The translations under genes were made by a program, and so were the position numbers. Shown one piece after another: positions 30,143 through 32,733 of a stretch of 32,733 nucleotides of DNA. The stretch is from Desulfofundulus thermobenzoicus (GTDB taxonomy: Bacteria; Bacillota; Desulfotomaculia; Desulfotomaculales; Desulfovirgulaceae), in NCBI RefSeq assembly GCF_009428905.1, contig NZ_WHYR01000040.1, positions 1 through 32,733 of the forward strand, in the 5' to 3' direction. Position 1 is the stretch's first letter; the number at the start of each line of letters is the position of its first letter. Below the pieces are notes generated by a model. The model was given only the letters and a program-made list of their open reading frames with translations, did not search any database and was not told where the DNA came from.

Positions 30143-32353
30143 ATGCTGAACATCGGGCAGCGTTTTGTCAGGTGGTGCCTGGCGGTTGTTTTACTGGCCA
30201 CCTGGTTTCCGGCCGCCGCCATGGCCCAGGAGAAGCCGGCCGTTTCCCTGGATCAGGCCATTCGCATCGTCAAGGACAACTTTGCCATCCCCGGGGAATA
30301 CACCAATTTCTCCTCCGGTTTCTCCTCCGGTTTAGGCGCGGACCGGGACCGCCAGGTCTGGTCTTTGAACTGGGAAGCCCCGGCTGAGCCGGGTGCCGGT
30401 TTTCATGCCCAGGTGGACGCCGTCACCGGTGAAATCCGGAGCATAAGCCACTGGAAACCGGGCAAGCCCGGCCAACCGGTGCCAAGGGTGCCGGCCGTTT
30501 CCCAGGAACAGGCGCAAAAAATAGCCGGTGAGTTTTTAAACCGGCTGGCCGCCAAACATATTCAGGAACTGCAACCCGTTCCCCCCCAGGACCAGGTGAT
30601 TCCCCTGGGCAACTACGGGCCGGTGAGCTACCACTTCCGCTGGCAGCGGCTGGTAAACGGTATTCCCTTCCCCACCGACGGGGTAAATATGGAAATCAGC
30701 GGTGAAGACGGCCGGCTGGTGAGTTACAACCTGGAATGGACCGGTGCGGATTTCCCCGCGGCCAGGGGAACGATACCCCTGGAAAAGGCCCGGGAAGCCT
30801 TCGATGGAGCGGGAATGCTGGAATTGCAATATTTCCAGCCATTCCGCCGCTATCCCCCGGAGGCGGGGAAAAAACCGGAGATTCTTCTGGTCTACCGGCT
30901 GAACCACCCCTCCGGCGGGGTCATTGACGCCTTCACCGGCCGGCCCCTGGTCCCGGAAGATGGCCGGTATCTGGTGGAAAAATCGATACCCGGGGGAGGC
31001 GGCGGGGAGGAGTCGTTTATGAGAATGAATGGCGGACAACCGGCAGTCTCAGTCCCCTTGACCCCCGCCGAACAGCAGGAAATTGAAAGAACGGCCAAAT
31101 TAATCACCCGGGACCAGGCCGTGGAGGCAGTCAAAAAATGGGTGCAGGTACCGGACAACCTGACCTTACAGGGCGCCAACCTGGCCACCGACTGGCAGAA
31201 CCCGGACACACGCATCTGGAATCTGAACTGGAGCGATGAAAAGGATAGCGATAATCAGCCCCGGCATATGTCTGCCCGGGTAGACGCCTTTACCGGTGAA
31301 CTGGTGGGCTTTGACCTTTACTACCCCGGTACAGACGGAAAAACCGGTACCATGGATCGTCCGGCGGCACAGAAAATTGCCGAGGAATTTCTAAAAAAGA
31401 TCCAGCCCGAACGTTTTCAGTCAGTGAAGCGGGACGAAAGCCGGTCCGCGCAACCCTTTATGCCCGGGGAAAAGGGCAAGAACCCCCCCTTCCAGTATTT
31501 TAACTACTGGCGGCTGGTCAATGGCATTCCCTTTCCCGGCAACGGCTTTAACATCCGGGTGGATACCGTCCAGGGAAGGGTGGTCGGTTATAACCTCAAC
31601 TGGTCAGACAGGCAGTTCCCTTCCGCCACAGGAGTGTTAAACGCCAAACAGGCCGGGGAATCTTTCCTGAAATACCGGCCGCTAACCTTGAGCTACACCC
31701 GCATGTACGGCCCGGATGGGCCCGGGGATATACGCCTGGTTTACCAGCCCCTGGCCACCGGATGGGGCGTGCCCACCATAGATATGGTGGACGCCAGAAG
31801 CGGTGCGGGGCTGGACTGGGAAGGCAAGCCCGTTTCCCAAAACCCCCGGGCATACCAGTTTAATGATATTGCGGGCCACTTCGCCGAGCGGGAAATCAGC
31901 CTTTTAGGCCGCGCCGGTATTTTCGGGGAATACGGCGATGCCTTCCACCCCGACGAAAATATTACCACGATTTCCCTGCTGCGGGCCATGCTCATGGTCA
32001 AATTCGGTGCCCAGGGATTCAGTGGATTGTCGGACGAGGAGGTGCTGAAGAGGGTCAGGGAACAGGGATGGCTGACAGAGAGTACGCAGCCCGGCGCCCC
32101 GGTGGACCGCCTGACCCTGGCCAAATTGCTGATCCGCTTCCTGGGCCTGGACCGGGCCGCCCGGGTGGAGGGAATCTATCAGGTACCGTACGCCGATGCC
32201 GGTTCCCTGCCTGCCGGCTCCCTGGGCTATGCCGCCCTGACCTGGGGGCTGGGCGTCATCAGGGGTGACGGCCAGGCCTTTGTTCCGGATCACCAGGTGA
32301 CCCGGGCCGAAGCGGCCGCGGCACTGGTACGGACGCTGGAAGTAAAACCGTAA
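30143..32353 (+). CDS. Exported YcdB/YcdC-repeat protein with SLH-like C-terminus
   Basis: A 736-aa exported protein. Residues 1-28 are a signal peptide (hydrophobic core, cut after AMA). Two long homologous units follow (about 35-290 and 330-590). Each starts with a PepSY-like QAIRIVKDNF or QAVEAVKKWV helix, then W.LNW, a VDAxTGEL strand and the block WRLVNGIPFP, typical of YcdB/YcdC domains. The last 150 residues hold two S-layer-homology-like stretches (FNDIAGHFAEREISLLGRAG and YADAGSLPAGSLGYAALTWG), which should attach it to the cell wall. AAAGGGGGG precedes the ATG. Function is unknown; peptidase inhibition or surface structure is possible. It is monocistronic, with its own terminator. 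Confidence 0.9.
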   Translation: MLNIGQRFVRWCLAVVLLATWFPAAAMAQEKPAVSLDQAIRIVKDNFAIPGEYTNFSSGFSSGLGADRDRQVWSLNWEAPAEPGAGFHAQVDAVTGEIRSISHWKPGKPGQPVPRVPAVSQEQAQKIAGEFLNRLAAKHIQELQPVPPQDQVIPLGNYGPVSYHFRWQRLVNGIPFPTDGVNMEISGEDGRLVSYNLEWTGADFPAARGTIPLEKAREAFDGAGMLELQYFQPFRRYPPEAGKKPEILLVYRLNHPSGGVIDAFTGRPLVPEDGRYLVEKSIPGGGGGEESFMRMNGGQPAVSVPLTPAEQQEIERTAKLITRDQAVEAVKKWVQVPDNLTLQGANLATDWQNPDTRIWNLNWSDEKDSDNQPRHMSARVDAFTGELVGFDLYYPGTDGKTGTMDRPAAQKIAEEFLKKIQPERFQSVKRDESRSAQPFMPGEKGKNPPFQYFNYWRLVNGIPFPGNGFNIRVDTVQGRVVGYNLNWSDRQFPSATGVLNAKQAGESFLKYRPLTLSYTRMYGPDGPGDIRLVYQPLATGWGVPTIDMVDARSGAGLDWEGKPVSQNPRAYQFNDIAGHFAEREISLLGRAGIFGEYGDAFHPDENITTISLLRAMLMVKFGAQGFSGLSDEEVLKRVREQGWLTESTQPGAPVDRLTLAKLLIRFLGLDRAARVEGIYQVPYADAGSLPAGSLGYAALTWGLGVIRGDGQAFVPDHQVTRAEAAAALVRTLEVKP

Positions 32354-32379
32354 GGGCAAAAAATTTCCCGGGCAGAAGG

Positions 32380-32414
32380 AAAGGCTTCCCCTTGTAAAAG
32401 GGGGAGCCTTTTCC
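32380..32414 (+). terminator. Terminator after the SLH protein gene
   Basis: AAAGGCTTCCCCTT and AAGGGGGAGCCTTT form a long stem around GTAA, followed by TCC. The flanking A and T runs make it likely bidirectional, also serving the crotonase gene on the other strand. Confidence 0.82.
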
Positions 32415-32590
32415 AAATGAGCGAAACTTTATGTGCCGGGATTAATTTGAGCCCTCGGCCAAACCGGTCTTGAACCCTTTGGGCCGGCTGACCCCTCGGC
32501 AGATCCGATGGGGGTAGCTGCCCAAATTTGCGAAAGGGCTTCATATGGGAACATTTATTCCCTCTGTCAGCCATAAAAACGTTAAACGAG

Positions 32591-32733
32591 CTACCGCCCC
32601 TGAAACTCGGGCTTGCGCTTGTTTAAAAAGGCATCGATCCCCTCTTTCCGGTCGTCACTGGTAAAGACCAGGCCGAAAAGATCCGCCTCGTGGGCCAGGG
32701 CCTTTTCCAGATCCATTTCCAAACCCTCGTTCA
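32591..32733 (-). CDS. Enoyl-CoA hydratase/isomerase family protein, C-terminal part only
   Basis: The 3' end of a gene entering from the right edge; 46 codons are visible before TAG 32591-32593. EADLFGLVFTSDDRKEGIDAFLNKRKPEFQGR is the typical crotonase C-terminus (F-G...F.T.D..EG..AF..KR.P.F.GR), as in 3-hydroxybutyryl-CoA dehydratases. The active-site region lies outside the window, so the exact substrate cannot be given. Confidence 0.9.
   Translation of the reverse strand, partial: NEGLEMDLEKALAHEADLFGLVFTSDDRKEGIDAFLNKRKPEFQGR

Noticed and set aside
32415-32590. Possible riboswitch-like GC-rich stems between the SLH gene and the crotonase gene
   Set aside because: I could not match any aptamer core, and both flanking genes end here (convergent), so no target gene lies downstream.

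Overview
The window looks like a chromosomal segment of an anaerobic, endospore-forming, GC-rich Firmicute of the Desulfotomaculum/Desulfofundulus/Pelotomaculum type (Peptococcaceae). The evidence is an alpha/beta small acid-soluble spore protein, a class III (oxygen-sensitive) ribonucleotide reductase, a T-box leader, a ydaO-type riboswitch, strong Firmicute ribosome binding sites and the Firmicute ylm-type gene cluster. The genus is an inference from gene content. No rRNA, tRNA, CRISPR array, complete insertion sequence or prophage was seen.

Layout. 1-1.7 kb: Nif3/YqfO-family protein (cut by the window edge) and tRNA methyltransferase TrmK, a conserved pair. 2.0-2.7 kb: a spore DNA-binding protein with a duplicated N-terminal segment, converging on a small HTH protein. 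2.9-4.5 kb: a lysine-2,3-aminomutase-family radical SAM enzyme whose substrate-contact residues are those of glutamate 2,3-aminomutase. It lies behind a c-di-AMP (ydaO) riboswitch and an intrinsic terminator, so this is probably a beta-glutamate osmolyte switch. 4.8-11.4 kb: a DUF5132-like membrane-associated protein, an unknown 241-aa protein and a 1587-aa P-type ATPase that fuses a heavy-metal-associated domain, a catalytically dead ATPase module and an intact P2-like ATPase. 12.07-12.55 kb: no credible gene, but a run of about ten hairpins with G.U pairs and GNRA loops on the + strand, ending in an intrinsic terminator. This is a candidate large structured RNA.

12.6-23.4 kb is an all-minus block with the ylm/division genes (pgeF, yggS, sepF, proC, yggT, yggU, then T-box-controlled ileS). 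Between pgeF and yggS sit the phosphate genes phoP, phoR, pstB and phoU, without pstS, pstC or pstA. 23.4-25 kb: a beta-CASP metallo-beta-lactamase RNase-like protein. 25.5 kb: FmdB zinc-ribbon protein. 25.8 kb: a gene remnant. 26-29.3 kb: nrdR-nrdD-nrdG with paired NrdR-box-like sites at the nrdR promoter. 29.5 kb: YlmC/YmxH PRC-barrel protein. 30.1-32.4 kb: exported YcdB-repeat protein with an SLH-like C-terminus. The window ends in the 3' part of an enoyl-CoA hydratase gene.

The best candidates for something new are the hairpin-rich RNA at 12.07-12.55 kb and the c-di-AMP riboswitch/glutamate aminomutase unit. Next come the dead-module fusion ATPase and a PhoP-box-like array in front of the unknown 241-aa gene.
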